Shown here piece after piece: positions 39,149 to 48,178 of a DNA stretch of 64,000 nt. A program made the translations under genes and the position numbers. Below the pieces are notes generated by a model that saw nothing but the letters and a program-made list of their open reading frames with translations, had not been told where the DNA came from and searched no databases. This stretch comes from Bifidobacterium miconisargentati (GTDB lineage: Bacteria > Actinomycetota > Actinomycetes > Actinomycetales > Bifidobacteriaceae), in assembly GCF_019331675.1 (NCBI RefSeq), contig NZ_JAHBBJ010000007.1, forward strand, positions 1-64,000, given 5' to 3'. The number at the start of each line of letters is the position of its first letter. The first letter of the stretch is position 1.

Positions 39149-40129
39149 TTGTCTGAAGAAACACCCATGGTCGGCAAGAGCGTGGTGACGCTGGACGACC
39201 TGTCTACCAATCAGATTCTCGAACTGCTGCATAAGGCCGAGTACATCGACGCGCATCGCAAAGAGGTGTCCCACACCTGTGAGGGCCGCGTGCTCGCCAC
39301 CTTGTTCTACGAGCCCTCCACTCGAACCCGCCTGAGCTTCGAGACCGCCATGCTGCGTCTCGGTGGCAAGGTCATCGGTTTCGCCGGCGCGCAGCTGGCC
39401 TCCGTGACCAAGGGCGAGTCCATCGCGGACACGCTCAAGACCGTTTCCAACTACGTGGACGTGGTCGCCATCCGTCACCCGAAGGAGGGTGCGGCGCTGG
39501 TGGCTTCCCGTGCGGCGAGCGTGCCGGTGATCAACGCCGGCGACGGCGGTCACATGCACCCCACGCAGACGCTGGCCGATCTGGCCACGCTGCAGTCCCG
39601 TTTCGGCCGCATCACCGACCTGACCGTGGGCCTGTGCGGCGACCTGACCTTCGGCCGTACCGTGCACTCCCTGATCGAGACCCTGTGCCGCTTCGGCAAC
39701 GTGCGCTTCGTGCTCATCAGCCCGGACGAGCTCAAGACTCCGCAATACGTCATCGACCGCATCAACGCCACCCCGAGCTGCTCCTACGTGGAGGTGCGCG
39801 ACCTGGCCTCCGTGATCGGCGACCTCGACGTGCTGTACATGACCCGCGTGCAGAAGGAACGCTTCTTCAATGAGGACGACTACCTGCGCCTGCGGGACAC
39901 CTACATCCTCGACGAGGACAAGCTCGCCCTCGCCAAACCGGACATGGCCGTGCTCCACCCGCTGCCGCGCGTCAACGAGATCGCCGTTGAGGTGGACGAC
40001 GACCCGCGCGCCGCCTACTTCGAGCAGGTCAAGAACGGCATGCTCATGCGCATGGCGCTCGAAAGCTCCGTGGTGGGCGACGAACTGCCCGGATACGAAC
40101 CGCTCAACCCCAAGGAGGTCCAGGCCTGA
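39149..40129 (+). CDS. pyrB: Aspartate carbamoyltransferase, catalytic subunit
   Basis: PyrB joins carbamoyl phosphate and aspartate, the first committed step of pyrimidine synthesis. The carbamoyl-phosphate loop FYEPSTRTRLSFETAM, HPKEGAA and the C-terminal HPLPRVNEIAVEVD are present. Length 326 residues. The best start is TTG 39149, with AAGGTGA upstream, since the next ATG (39167) lacks a site. This is the first gene of the pyr operon. Region 39006-39148 must hold its promoter; I see no convincing -35/-10 pair, PyrR site or attenuator there. The stop overlaps the start of pyrI by one base. Confidence 0.95.
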   Translation: MSEETPMVGKSVVTLDDLSTNQILELLHKAEYIDAHRKEVSHTCEGRVLATLFYEPSTRTRLSFETAMLRLGGKVIGFAGAQLASVTKGESIADTLKTVSNYVDVVAIRHPKEGAALVASRAASVPVINAGDGGHMHPTQTLADLATLQSRFGRITDLTVGLCGDLTFGRTVHSLIETLCRFGNVRFVLISPDELKTPQYVIDRINATPSCSYVEVRDLASVIGDLDVLYMTRVQKERFFNEDDYLRLRDTYILDEDKLALAKPDMAVLHPLPRVNEIAVEVDDDPRAAYFEQVKNGMLMRMALESSVVGDELPGYEPLNPKEVQA

Positions 40130-40548
40130 TGGAAGTCACCAGCATCGTCAACGGCATCATCATCGACCACGTGCCGGCCGGCACCTCGCTCAAGGTGCTC
40201 GAATACCTGAAGATCGACCCGTCCAAGACCAAGCTCGCGCTCATCATGAACACCACGTCCCAGCGCTACGGCTCGAAGGACATCATCAAGATCGAGGACG
40301 ACAAGGACATCGACCTCGACGTGCTCGGCTTCGTGGCCCGCCAGGCCACCGTGGACGTGGTCCGCGGCGGCACGATCGTGGAGAAGAAGACCCCGCACCT
40401 GCCCGAGCATATCGTGGGCGTCATCAAGTGCGTGAACCCGCGCTGCGTGACCACCACCGAGCCCGGCATCAAGCAGATGTTCCACCTCGTGCACTCCGAG
40501 CGCATGGAATACCGTTGCGACTACTGCGACGAGGAAGCCAAACTGTGA
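40129..40548 (+). CDS. pyrI: Aspartate carbamoyltransferase, regulatory subunit
   Basis: PyrI binds nucleotides and adjusts PyrB activity. The 139-residue protein has the nucleotide-binding N-terminal half (IDHVPAGTSLKVLEYLKI) and a C-terminal zinc domain with C-x4-C (CVNPRC) and C-x2-C (CDYC). Its stop overlaps the pyrC start by four bases, indicating translational coupling. The presence of PyrI implies allosteric control of the pathway by nucleotides. Confidence 0.95.
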   Translation: MEVTSIVNGIIIDHVPAGTSLKVLEYLKIDPSKTKLALIMNTTSQRYGSKDIIKIEDDKDIDLDVLGFVARQATVDVVRGGTIVEKKTPHLPEHIVGVIKCVNPRCVTTTEPGIKQMFHLVHSERMEYRCDYCDEEAKL

Positions 40549-42074
40549 GCATCACCCTACGCAACATCAAGGTCTGGAACACCGGCGAGATCATCGACCT
40601 GGTGGTTCCGGGCCTTGCCGACGCCTACTTCGCCGACACGGACGCCGTGCATGACGGCGCCGACATCGACGCCACCGGCCTGACGCTGGCCCCCGGCTTC
40701 GCCGACCCGCACGTCCACTTCCGCGATCCCGGCCAGACCTACAAGGAATCCATGGTCTCCGGCTGCCGCGCCTCCGCGTCCGGCGGATACACGAACGTGC
40801 TCATCATGCCGAACACGCTGCCCGCGCTCGACGGCCAGCCCGTGACCGAAGAGGATGCCGTCGCCGACAAACCCGGCGCGCGCGAGGTACGTGATGCCGG
40901 CTTCTCCAACGTCATCGACTTCCTGCAGCAGTACGACACCGCCCACGACGTCAAGCTGCCGGTCCGCTACGACCTGTGCGTCTGCGCGTCCAAGGACCGC
41001 GCCGGTCACGAGGCCAGTGACACCGCCGACTGGCTCAGGTACGTGCCCGGATTCGAGGACGATGCCAAGACCGCGGCCATGAACGAGCACCCCATCACCG
41101 CGATCAGCGACGACGGCTCCGCCGTGCCCGAGCCGATCCTCGATGATGTGCTCGCCAACGCCAAGGCGTCCGGCCTGTACCTCATCGAACATTGCGAGCA
41201 TCATGACACCGGTGCCGTCAACGAAGGCCCCGTCTCCCGCAAGCTCGGCGTGCCCGGCATCCCTGAGGACACCGAGCTCAAGATCGTGGCCCGCGACATC
41301 GAAGCGGCCCGCAGGACCGGCATCCACGTGCACTTCCAGCACGTGAGCACCGCGATCTCGTTCGAGGCGATCCGCAAGGCCAAGGCCGAAGGACTGCCCA
41401 TCACCTGCGAGACCGCGCCGCACTACCTGGCCCTGAGCGACGAGGCGCTGCTCGAATACGGCACGCTAGCCAAGATGAACCCGCCGCTGCGCTCCGAAGA
41501 GGACCGCAAGGCCACCATCGCGGCCATCGCGGACGGCACCGTGGACCTGCTGGCCACCGACCATGCGCCGCACACGATGGAGGAGAAGGAGCTCGGCTTC
41601 CTCAAGGCCCCCAACGGCATCATCGGCCTCGAATGCGCGTACGGCGTATGCCACAAGGTGCTCGTGGACGGCGGTTTCATCTCCGATGAACGTCTCATCG
41701 AGCTCATGAGCGTGGGACCGGACGAGTTGCTGGGCCACGAGCCCACGGACATCGCCGCGTTGGTGGAGGACTTCGCCGAACCCGCACCCACTGGGGACGA
41801 TCCGGACGGCGTGATCGCGGGGGAGACGGACGATGCCGCCGGTCACGCCGCCGACGGATCGAAGCGCGAGGGCGTCAACCGCCTGCTTGACCTGAGCAAC
41901 GTGGAAGGCTCCGAGAACGTGGATCTCGTGGTGCTCAACACCGGCGAGGAATGGACCGTGGATCCGGAAGCGTTCCACTCCAAGGCACGCAACACCCCGT
42001 TCGGCGGCTGGAAGGTCACCGGACGCCCTCTCGCCACCATCATCGGCTCGCAGTTCATGTTCAGCCGGCTGTAG
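40545..42074 (+). CDS. pyrC: Dihydroorotase, type I
   Basis: Zinc amidohydrolase that closes carbamoyl aspartate to dihydroorotate. Metal ligands are visible in HVHFRDPG and later HCEH and HVST-type histidines, with the substrate or metal Asp in ATDHAPHT. It starts at GTG 40545 within the pyrI stop. At 509 residues it is longer than the usual 430. The extra part is a polar insert (about residues 408-440, rich in Asp, Gly, Ala and Pro) near the C-terminus, just before the closing strand DLVVLNTGEEWTV. The catalytic core is intact, so it should be active. Confidence 0.94.
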   Translation: MSITLRNIKVWNTGEIIDLVVPGLADAYFADTDAVHDGADIDATGLTLAPGFADPHVHFRDPGQTYKESMVSGCRASASGGYTNVLIMPNTLPALDGQPVTEEDAVADKPGAREVRDAGFSNVIDFLQQYDTAHDVKLPVRYDLCVCASKDRAGHEASDTADWLRYVPGFEDDAKTAAMNEHPITAISDDGSAVPEPILDDVLANAKASGLYLIEHCEHHDTGAVNEGPVSRKLGVPGIPEDTELKIVARDIEAARRTGIHVHFQHVSTAISFEAIRKAKAEGLPITCETAPHYLALSDEALLEYGTLAKMNPPLRSEEDRKATIAAIADGTVDLLATDHAPHTMEEKELGFLKAPNGIIGLECAYGVCHKVLVDGGFISDERLIELMSVGPDELLGHEPTDIAALVEDFAEPAPTGDDPDGVIAGETDDAAGHAADGSKREGVNRLLDLSNVEGSENVDLVVLNTGEEWTVDPEAFHSKARNTPFGGWKVTGRPLATIIGSQFMFSRL

Positions 42075-42087
42075 AGAACAGAGAACG

Positions 42088-42137
42088 GAGCTCCCTGCAG
42101 TTTCGCTACGTGAGTCGGTTCCCTCAGAGAAGGGAGC
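42088..42137 (-). repeat. Degenerate palindromic repeat
   Basis: Weak reverse copy. Only the outer GAGCTCCCT...AGGGAGCT and the GTCGG part of hairpin B remain. It lies between pyrC and pyrF, next to copy 12. Confidence 0.45.
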
Positions 42138-42153
42138 TGATTCACTCCATGCC

Positions 42154-42199
42154 GGTTTCCCTCTCTGAGAGGGCCGTCGGCAAAGTCGACTGAGGTGAG
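42154..42199 (+). repeat. Bipartite palindromic repeat, copy 12 (diverged)
   Basis: Forward copy with hairpin B GTCGGC-AAA-GTCGAC and changed outer bases (TTTCCCTCTCTGAGAGGG). It lies inside the pyr operon, just ahead of the pyrF ribosome site. Confidence 0.7.
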
Positions 42200-42226
42200 C
42201 AACCCCAAAAGAAGGAAAGGACTTCG

Positions 42227-43198
42227 ATGGATCGTCTGATCGAAGCAATCGAAAACACCCAGAACCCGTCCGTCGTGGGCCTCGACCCCACCGAGGCGCT
42301 GGTGCCGCCGCAGGTGGTGGCCAGCTTCGCAGACGAGGTGCGCGACTCGGTCGAATCCCCGGAGGAACTGCCCGCCGCCCAACTGGCCGTGGCATACTTC
42401 GAGTTCAACCGCACCATCATCGACGCCGTGGCTGATATCGTGCCCGCCGTCAAGCCCCAGATCGCCATGTACGAGGCGCTGGGCCCCGCCGGCGTGGACG
42501 TGTACACCATGACCTGCGAATACGCGGCCCAGCAGGGCCTGTACGTGCTCGGCGACGTCAAGCGCGGCGACATCGGCTCCACCGCGGCCGCCTACGCCCA
42601 TCACCTGAGCGGCGTGGCCGGAAACGAAAACGGCGAGGCCTTCGACCCGTGGCACGAGGACGCCGTGACCGTCAACCCGTACCTCGGCACCGATGGCATC
42701 ACCCCGTTCGTCGAGGCCGCCACGGCCGCGGACAAGGACATTTTCGTGCTCGTACGCACCTCCAACCCGTCCTCCAGCGAGCTGCAGATGCTCGATCTGG
42801 CGGACGGCAAGAAGGTCTACGAACATGTGGCCGACCTCGTGGAAGGCTGGGGCGCCGAAACCGTCGGTTCGCACGGCTACTCCCGCGTGGGCGCAGTGGT
42901 GGGCGCCACCCACCCCGAGGAGGGCCGTGCTCTGCGCGCCCGCATGCCGCACACGTTCTTCCTGGTGCCCGGCTACGGCGCCCAGGGCGGCACCGCCCAG
43001 GACGTGGCCGGCATGTTCGACGAACAGGGATCCGGTGCCATCGTCAACTCCTCGCGCGGCATCATCGGCGCTTGGAAGAAGACCGGCAAGTACTCCGAAT
43101 CCATGACCGCCGACGAGGCGCTCGGTCTCGTGGCCGACAGCGCGCGCCAGGCCGCGCTGGACATGCGCGACAACCTGCGTGTGGCCGTGTACCGCTGA
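42227..43198 (+). CDS. pyrF: Orotidine-5'-phosphate decarboxylase, type 2
   Basis: The final enzyme of UMP synthesis. The 323-residue length and VVGLDPTEALVPP start mark the longer type 2 family. The active-site region is LGDVKRGDIGSTAAAYA, holding the catalytic Lys-Asp pair; downstream VPGYGAQGG is the phosphate loop. AAGGAAAGG lies before the ATG. It is separated from pyrC by 152 bases of palindromic repeats but is likely co-transcribed. Confidence 0.94.
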   Translation: MDRLIEAIENTQNPSVVGLDPTEALVPPQVVASFADEVRDSVESPEELPAAQLAVAYFEFNRTIIDAVADIVPAVKPQIAMYEALGPAGVDVYTMTCEYAAQQGLYVLGDVKRGDIGSTAAAYAHHLSGVAGNENGEAFDPWHEDAVTVNPYLGTDGITPFVEAATAADKDIFVLVRTSNPSSSELQMLDLADGKKVYEHVADLVEGWGAETVGSHGYSRVGAVVGATHPEEGRALRARMPHTFFLVPGYGAQGGTAQDVAGMFDEQGSGAIVNSSRGIIGAWKKTGKYSESMTADEALGLVADSARQAALDMRDNLRVAVYR

Positions 43199-43221
43199 CA
43201 CCGACATCGAAAAGGACTTAC

Positions 43222-44046
43222 ATGACTACCTTCACCCCGACTCATGACGTCGTGGCGGAAGCACAGGCGGCTGGCTTCTTCCCGCCCCGCCACACCGTCG
43301 AGATCACCGACGCGCGTGCGTTGGCCGATCGCGTGATGCGGCTCACCTTCCGTGACCCGTTCATCGCCTCCCACGCCAAGCCCGCCCAGTTCGTCAACCT
43401 GTTCACCCACGACGACTTCATGCTCATGCCCCGCCCGTTCGGCGTGAGCGAAGTCGAAGGCGACGAGGTCTCCGTGATCTTCGCCGTCATCGGCCATGGC
43501 ACCGAACAGCTTGCCCAGCTCAAGGCCGGCGACACCGTGGACGTGCTTGGCCCGCTTGGCCGTGGCTTCAACCTCAAACAGGACGCCAACTACATTCTTG
43601 TGGGCGGCGGCCTCGGCGTGCCCCCGCTGATCTGCGCCGCGCAGAGGATCGCCTCCCTGGCCGGTTCCGTGGCCACCTCCGTGATCGGCTACCGCGACGA
43701 GCGCTTCGCCGAGGACTTCGTCTCCCGCTACACCGACCGTTCGTGGAGCATCACCAATGCCGAAGGCAATGTGGTGGATCTGCTCAACCAGATGGAAGCC
43801 TCCGGCGACCTCGACGTTGACGGCCTCAAGCCGGTCATCCTCTCCTGCGGCCCGCTGCCGATGATGAAGGCCGTGGCCGCCTGGGCCGCCAAGCGCGGCA
43901 TCCCGGCGCAGCTCAGCATGGAGCAGCGTATGGGCTGCGGCTACGGCACCTGCGTGCTGTGCACCGTGGACACCGTGGACGGCCGACTCAAGGTCTGCTC
44001 CGACGGCCCGGTGTTCACCCGCGAACAGCTCGGATGGGGGGAGTGA
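43222..44046 (+). CDS. pyrK: Dihydroorotate dehydrogenase, electron-transfer subunit
   Basis: PyrK carries FAD and a 2Fe-2S cluster and passes electrons from PyrD to NAD+. The 274-residue protein has the FAD-binding MPRPFGVSEV, the NAD-binding LVGGGLGVPPL and the C-terminal cluster motif C-x4-C-x2-C with a further Cys in GCGYGTCVLCTVDTVDGRLKVC (motif split here by name only). AAAAGGA lies before the ATG. With PyrD two bases downstream, this defines a class 1B enzyme. Confidence 0.93.
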   Translation: MTTFTPTHDVVAEAQAAGFFPPRHTVEITDARALADRVMRLTFRDPFIASHAKPAQFVNLFTHDDFMLMPRPFGVSEVEGDEVSVIFAVIGHGTEQLAQLKAGDTVDVLGPLGRGFNLKQDANYILVGGGLGVPPLICAAQRIASLAGSVATSVIGYRDERFAEDFVSRYTDRSWSITNAEGNVVDLLNQMEASGDLDVDGLKPVILSCGPLPMMKAVAAWAAKRGIPAQLSMEQRMGCGYGTCVLCTVDTVDGRLKVCSDGPVFTREQLGWGE

Positions 44047-44048
44047 CG

Positions 44049-45017
44049 ATGACCGTCAACACCACGGCAAACGCCAACGACAACCACATCAACATCTACG
44101 AGGCCCACGAGTGGAAGCACTCCACCAAGGTGGCCGGCGTGACCTGGAAGAACCCCGTGGGCACCGCCTCCGGCACGTTCCAGTACGCCGCCGTGCGCCG
44201 GTTCTACGACGTCAGCCAGCTGGGCGCCGTGAGCACCAAGGGCTGCTCACCTGTGCCGTGGGAAGGCAACCCGTCCCCGCGCACCGCCGAAGGCCCCGCC
44301 TCGAACCTCAACGCCGTGGGACTGCAGAACCCCGGCGTGGACCATTACCTCGAGGACGACCTGCCCAAGCTCAAGAAGGCCGGTGCCCTGGTGGTGGCCA
44401 ACGTGGCCGGCCACTGCGACGACGACTACATGCAGGTGGTGGCCAAGCTCGCCGATTCCCCGGCGGACATGCTCGAGATCAACGTGAGCTGCCCGAACGT
44501 GACCCACGGCGGCATGAGCGTGGGCACCGATCCGGTGGCCCTCGCCGCGCTCATGGACAAGCTGCGTCCGATGACCGACAAGCCGCTGATCGTCAAGCTC
44601 ACGCCGAACGTCACCGATATCACCGTGCCGGCGCGCGCGGCGGTGGAACATGGCGCGGACGCGCTGAGCATGATCAACACGTTGTTGGGCATGCGTCTGG
44701 ATATCCGCACCGGCGAGCCGATCATCGCCAACAAGACCGGCGGCGTATCCGGCCCGGCCGTGCTGCCCGTCGGCATCGCGGCCGTGTACCGCACCCGCAC
44801 CGCTCTGCCGGACATCCCGATCATCGGCATCGGCGGCATCGACTCCGGCGAGAAGGCCCTCGAATACCTGTACGCCGGCGCGAACGCCGTGGAGGTGGGC
44901 GCGGCGGCGCTCTTCGACCCGGTGGCGCCGCTGCGCATCGCCCGCGAACTGGATGACCTGCTCGACGCACGTCCCGAACTCGCTGCTAAACTGGCCGCTG
45001 GACAGACCTGGAGGTAA
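44049..45017 (+). CDS. pyrD: Dihydroorotate dehydrogenase, class 1B catalytic subunit
   Basis: FMN enzyme that oxidises dihydroorotate to orotate. The class 1 catalytic Cys lies in LEINVSCPNVTHGG. FMN contacts are seen in VGTASGTFQ, IVKLTPNVTDI and IIGIGGIDSGEKALEYLYAGA. Length 322 residues. GGGGAG overlaps the pyrK stop and serves the ATG at 44049. The soluble class 1B form uses NAD+ through PyrK, which suits an anaerobe without a quinone-linked enzyme. Confidence 0.94.
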   Translation: MTVNTTANANDNHINIYEAHEWKHSTKVAGVTWKNPVGTASGTFQYAAVRRFYDVSQLGAVSTKGCSPVPWEGNPSPRTAEGPASNLNAVGLQNPGVDHYLEDDLPKLKKAGALVVANVAGHCDDDYMQVVAKLADSPADMLEINVSCPNVTHGGMSVGTDPVALAALMDKLRPMTDKPLIVKLTPNVTDITVPARAAVEHGADALSMINTLLGMRLDIRTGEPIIANKTGGVSGPAVLPVGIAAVYRTRTALPDIPIIGIGGIDSGEKALEYLYAGANAVEVGAAALFDPVAPLRIARELDDLLDARPELAAKLAAGQTWR

Positions 45018-45023
45018 ATGATC

Positions 45024-45719
45024 ATGGCAGAAACGCTTGCACATCGTTTTACGGAATTCCTGCTGGAATCCAACGCTCTGAAATTCGGCGACTTCACCCT
45101 GAAGTCCGGCCGCCAGAGCCCCTACTTCATCAACGCCGGTGCCTTCGACGACGGCAAGAAGATCGCCACCCTGGGGGCCTTCTACGCCGAGAAGATCAGC
45201 CAGGCGATCGTACATAACACCATCCCGCGCGACATCGACACCGTGTTCGGCCCAGCCTACAAGGGCATCCCGCTGGCCGTCTCCACCGCGATCGCGCTGA
45301 CTGCCGGCCACAACATGACCGTGGGCTACACCTTCGACCGCAAGGAGAAGAAGGACCACGGCGACGGTGGCTGGATGGTCGGCACCCCGCTCACCGACGG
45401 CATGAAGGTGCTGCTCGTGGACGACGTGATGACCGCCGGCACCGCCGTACGCGAGGTCATCCCCAAGCTCAAGGCCGAGGCGAACGTCGAGGTCGTGGGC
45501 CTGGTGCTCTCCGTGGACCGCATGGAGAAGACCAAGGACTCCGACCTGTCCGCCGTCAAGGCCGTGGAACAGGAGTTTGGCTTCCCGGTGCTCGCCATCG
45601 CCAACGTGCGTGAGATCTTCGACGCCGCCGCCAAGATGAAGAAGGCCGACGGCACCCCGCTGCTCGACCAGGACATCAAGCAGCGCGCCGAGGCGTACCT
45701 CGAACAGTACGGCGCCTGA
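45024..45719 (+). CDS. pyrE: Orotate phosphoribosyltransferase
   Basis: Joins orotate and PRPP to give OMP, the substrate of PyrF. The 231-residue protein shows the PRPP motif [13 protein letters not shown], the flexible catalytic loop [10 protein letters not shown] and [16 protein letters not shown] at the N-terminus. GGAGGT at 45010-45015 fits the second ATG (45024) better than the first (45018). It is the last gene of the operon and is followed by a terminator. Confidence 0.95.
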   Translation: MAETLAHRFTEFLLESNALKFGDFTLKSGRQSPYFINAGAFDDGKKIATLGAFYAEKISQAIVHNTIPRDIDTVFGPAYKGIPLAVSTAIALTAGHNMTVGYTFDRKEKKDHGDGGWMVGTPLTDGMKVLLVDDVMTAGTAVREVIPKLKAEANVEVVGLVLSVDRMEKTKDSDLSAVKAVEQEFGFPVLAIANVREIFDAAAKMKKADGTPLLDQDIKQRAEAYLEQYGA

Positions 45720-45761
45720 TAGCGCACCATCGCGCTCGTCAATCCGAAATCATCGGGAATA

Positions 45762-45796
45762 AAGAAACGCTCCTTGCAGCCCAAGGGGCGTTTCTT
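45762..45796 (+). terminator. Terminator of the pyr operon
   Basis: A 15-bp stem with one G-U pair (AAGAAACGCTCCTTG with CAAGGGGCGTTTCTT) closes a short loop, with the T run inside the end of the stem. It lies about 40 bases after the pyrE stop. Confidence 0.85.
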
Positions 45797-45856
45797 CGTT
45801 ACCGGGCCTATCATGAAGCCGGATGCAGCGGAACTTGCATGGAGGGGATATCGGCC

Positions 45857-46045
45857 ATGGACATGATGGTTGCTATTATCGCGGTGGCTGTGATGGCGTT
45901 GGGGCATTTCGCCGGCACGCAGCATTATCTCGATGCACGCGCGGACAAGCTGGCGAAAGGCGGCACGTTGGATCGGCGGAATGCCAAGGAGATTCGCGAG
46001 CTCGCCGACAAGGTGGATCCGAACAGGTACTATCCATCGATTTGA
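45857..46045 (+). CDS. Small single-pass membrane protein, 62 residues
   Basis: One hydrophobic segment (MMVAIIAVAVMALGHFAG) is followed by a charged helix-like tail (AKGGTLDRRNAKEIRELADKV). GGAGGGGA at 45842-45848 supports ATG 45857 rather than the in-frame ATG 45839. No known family is recognised. Confidence 0.6.
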   Translation: MDMMVAIIAVAVMALGHFAGTQHYLDARADKLAKGGTLDRRNAKEIRELADKVDPNRYYPSI

Positions 46046-46154
46046 TGCCGGCGTGTGGCCGCAGGTGTCCGTTCGGCGACGTATTCGGCGACGTCGAGAT
46101 GAACATTGGGTGACTTTGCTATAGCCTGCGGTATCGGCTCATTACAGTGGAAGT

Positions 46155-46916
46155 ATGAGTGATGATGCGCGGGACCAAGTGCCGATGGATGGGGGAGAGC
46201 CGTCGGGGAAGACGGGCGGCCACCGGAGATACATAGCGCGCATCGCCATTGCGGTGATCGTCGCGGCCGTACTGGTATTCGCAGGCGCCTTCGCCGTAGG
46301 CCGGTCCACCGAAAATCCCACGAAGGATCAGGCCTATCTGGACGTGGAGACGAAAGCCGCCAAAATCGAGGAACAGGTTGCGAACAACCGTAAAAAGACG
46401 GCGGAACTGACCACGCAGCGCGACGATCTGCGCGAACAGGCAGCCAAAGCCGAAAAACAACTCGAAAACGACAAGAAGGCTTTCGGCCAGTATGGCGGCA
46501 ACACGGAGGTGGGGGCCGAGCCGTTGACCGTCGAATCCATCACACTCAAACCGGATACGTTCTACGAGGAATACGGTGCGCAATCTGGCCTGGCCAAATA
46601 CCTGTACCCGGAAATCACGGTACGCAACACTTCAGGGCACGTGATCTACGACATCAGCCTGCGCATGGACATCATCGGAGCGGACGGCAAGGTGCTGAAG
46701 AACGATGCCTCCGCATACGTGAACTACGTGGTGCTCTACCCCGGAAAAACCGCGGTGTGCGAAGGCATGATCGAAGATGAAGGATTCTCCGGCGCCACGC
46801 TGAAACCGACCGGATACTACATGAGCATCCCCGATACCAGTGGTGACGGCGGCTCCGACAAGACGACCGACAGTCACGAATTCGGCAAGGATGTCAAGAC
46901 GGTGGTGATTCCATGA
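46155..46916 (+). CDS. Membrane-anchored coiled-coil protein A
   Basis: The 253-residue protein has a short polar N-terminus, one transmembrane helix (about 28-49, IARIAIAVIVAAVLVFAGAF), a coiled coil (about 60-110, with KAAKIEEQVANNRKK and REQAAKAEKQLENDK) and an extracytoplasmic beta domain with ITVRNTSGHVIYDISLRMDI. The beta domain resembles FxLYD-type domains, in which a conserved N-x-(S/T) turn is followed by a hydrophobic strand. Its ATGA stop/start overlap with the next gene, whose product has the same plan, makes a two-gene operon. Function unknown; cell-envelope related. Confidence 0.7.
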   Translation: MSDDARDQVPMDGGEPSGKTGGHRRYIARIAIAVIVAAVLVFAGAFAVGRSTENPTKDQAYLDVETKAAKIEEQVANNRKKTAELTTQRDDLREQAAKAEKQLENDKKAFGQYGGNTEVGAEPLTVESITLKPDTFYEEYGAQSGLAKYLYPEITVRNTSGHVIYDISLRMDIIGADGKVLKNDASAYVNYVVLYPGKTAVCEGMIEDEGFSGATLKPTGYYMSIPDTSGDGGSDKTTDSHEFGKDVKTVVIP

Positions 46917-47911
46917 GCGACGAACACGGCGAGCACATTGAGCACGGCAGGCATGGCGCCGGGAATCACGAAGGTTCCCGCGCATTCGATAATCAGGGGA
47001 ACACGGGAAACGGATCATCCGATAAGCCGCGTGCCACTGACTCGGCGAAACGGCGTGAACCGGAACCGGAGCTCCAGCGGCTGCTCGCTCATCAAGGACC
47101 GCTGAACACGTCGGTTCCCACCAATGAGAACATGACCATGGGAGACCGGGTGTTCCTGCTGTTGGACAAGGCGTTCACCGGTCTCGGACAGGTTACGGGA
47201 ATAATTGCGCGGGTGGCTTCCGGAAAAGCCAGTGCGGACGAGCGAGTGCGCTGGGATGCAGCCAAGGGTCCGCTTGCCGTGGCGGCCAAAGCGGCCGTAA
47301 TCGTGGTCTGCGTGCTTGCTCTTGCTTGGCTGGGCACGGTCGCCTACCGTCTCGGCGGACAGTCCGTGGTGGTCAAGGACACGCCGCAATACCAGAAGGC
47401 AAGCCAGAATCTCAAGTGGGCCAACGTGGACCTGATGGAATCCGAGCAGGACGTGGCCAACCGTCAGAAGCAGATCAAGCAGGCCAACGCCATCATCGAT
47501 CAGGCGAAGCAGGACCGCGAGAAATACGGCAATATCGTGGATGAGATTCAGCAAGCACAGAAACAGAATAAGGATCCGGCGCTTACCGTAACCGCGATCG
47601 GGGACCCCACCCAGAGCTACCTCTATTATGAAACGCCGATAACCGTGCACAACAACACGCAGCAGGCCTATTCTTCGGTCGACGTGTATTTCCAAGCGGT
47701 GGACGGCGACGGTAATGTGCTGCATTCGGCGTACGCGATGGGCGAGAGCGAGACGACCTGCGAGCCCAACGCCGACTGTGCATTGAGCATCTTCGATGAT
47801 TTCAACCCGTCTGGTTCGAAGCTGATGCCCACCTATTGGGGTGTGACCGCGACCGGCGGCAGTAGCGAGTACGGCCGTTACGGCGTCGACGCGATGAGCA
47901 AGCAGTTCTAG
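46913..47911 (+). CDS. Membrane-anchored coiled-coil protein B
   Basis: The 332-residue protein has a longer polar, His/Glu-rich N-terminal region (about 115 residues), one transmembrane helix (about 120-143, AAKAAVIVVCVLALAWLGTVAY), a coiled coil (about 160-205) and a C-terminal beta domain with ITVHNNTQQAYSSVDVYFQAV. It mirrors protein A and overlaps it by four bases, so the two probably arose by duplication and may form one envelope complex. Two cysteines (CEPNADC) in the outer domain could form a disulfide. No known function. Confidence 0.7.
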   Translation: MSDEHGEHIEHGRHGAGNHEGSRAFDNQGNTGNGSSDKPRATDSAKRREPEPELQRLLAHQGPLNTSVPTNENMTMGDRVFLLLDKAFTGLGQVTGIIARVASGKASADERVRWDAAKGPLAVAAKAAVIVVCVLALAWLGTVAYRLGGQSVVVKDTPQYQKASQNLKWANVDLMESEQDVANRQKQIKQANAIIDQAKQDREKYGNIVDEIQQAQKQNKDPALTVTAIGDPTQSYLYYETPITVHNNTQQAYSSVDVYFQAVDGDGNVLHSAYAMGESETTCEPNADCALSIFDDFNPSGSKLMPTYWGVTATGGSSEYGRYGVDAMSKQF

Positions 47912-47966
47912 GGGGGGCTTGCCGGGAGCATGTTATTGGCAGGCCACTAGGCGCGCATCTGGAAAC

Positions 47967-48075
47967 GGACTGTATGTTCGCGGTTGAACGAAGGTGACGC
48001 GAACATACAGTCCATTTGAGGGCCCGAAACGACTGTATGTTCGCGCCGATATCGTTGAAACGCGAACATACAGTC
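47967..48075 (+). repeat. Tandem twin hairpins, locus 2
   Basis: Hairpin one pairs 47967-47982 (GGACTGTATGTTCGCG) with 47998-48013 over 16 perfect bases. Hairpin two pairs 48031-48045 with 48061-48075 over 15 perfect bases, using the same arm sequence. It sits between two convergent genes, with no other feature in 47912-48178. Confidence 0.85.
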
Positions 48076-48178
48076 CGTCGACGTGGACTAGTGAAGAATC
48101 TGGCGGCAGTGGATATGACGTGGGCGGCCCCTTGTGGAAGAGAGCCGCCCACATGTGTAAGGCATTGACGTTATTGCG

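Noticed and set aside
39870..40544. N-terminal extension of the pyrC frame over pyrB and pyrI
   Set aside because: The extension is Arg/His/Pro-rich and lies wholly inside two intact genes. Real dihydroorotase homology begins at GTG 40545.
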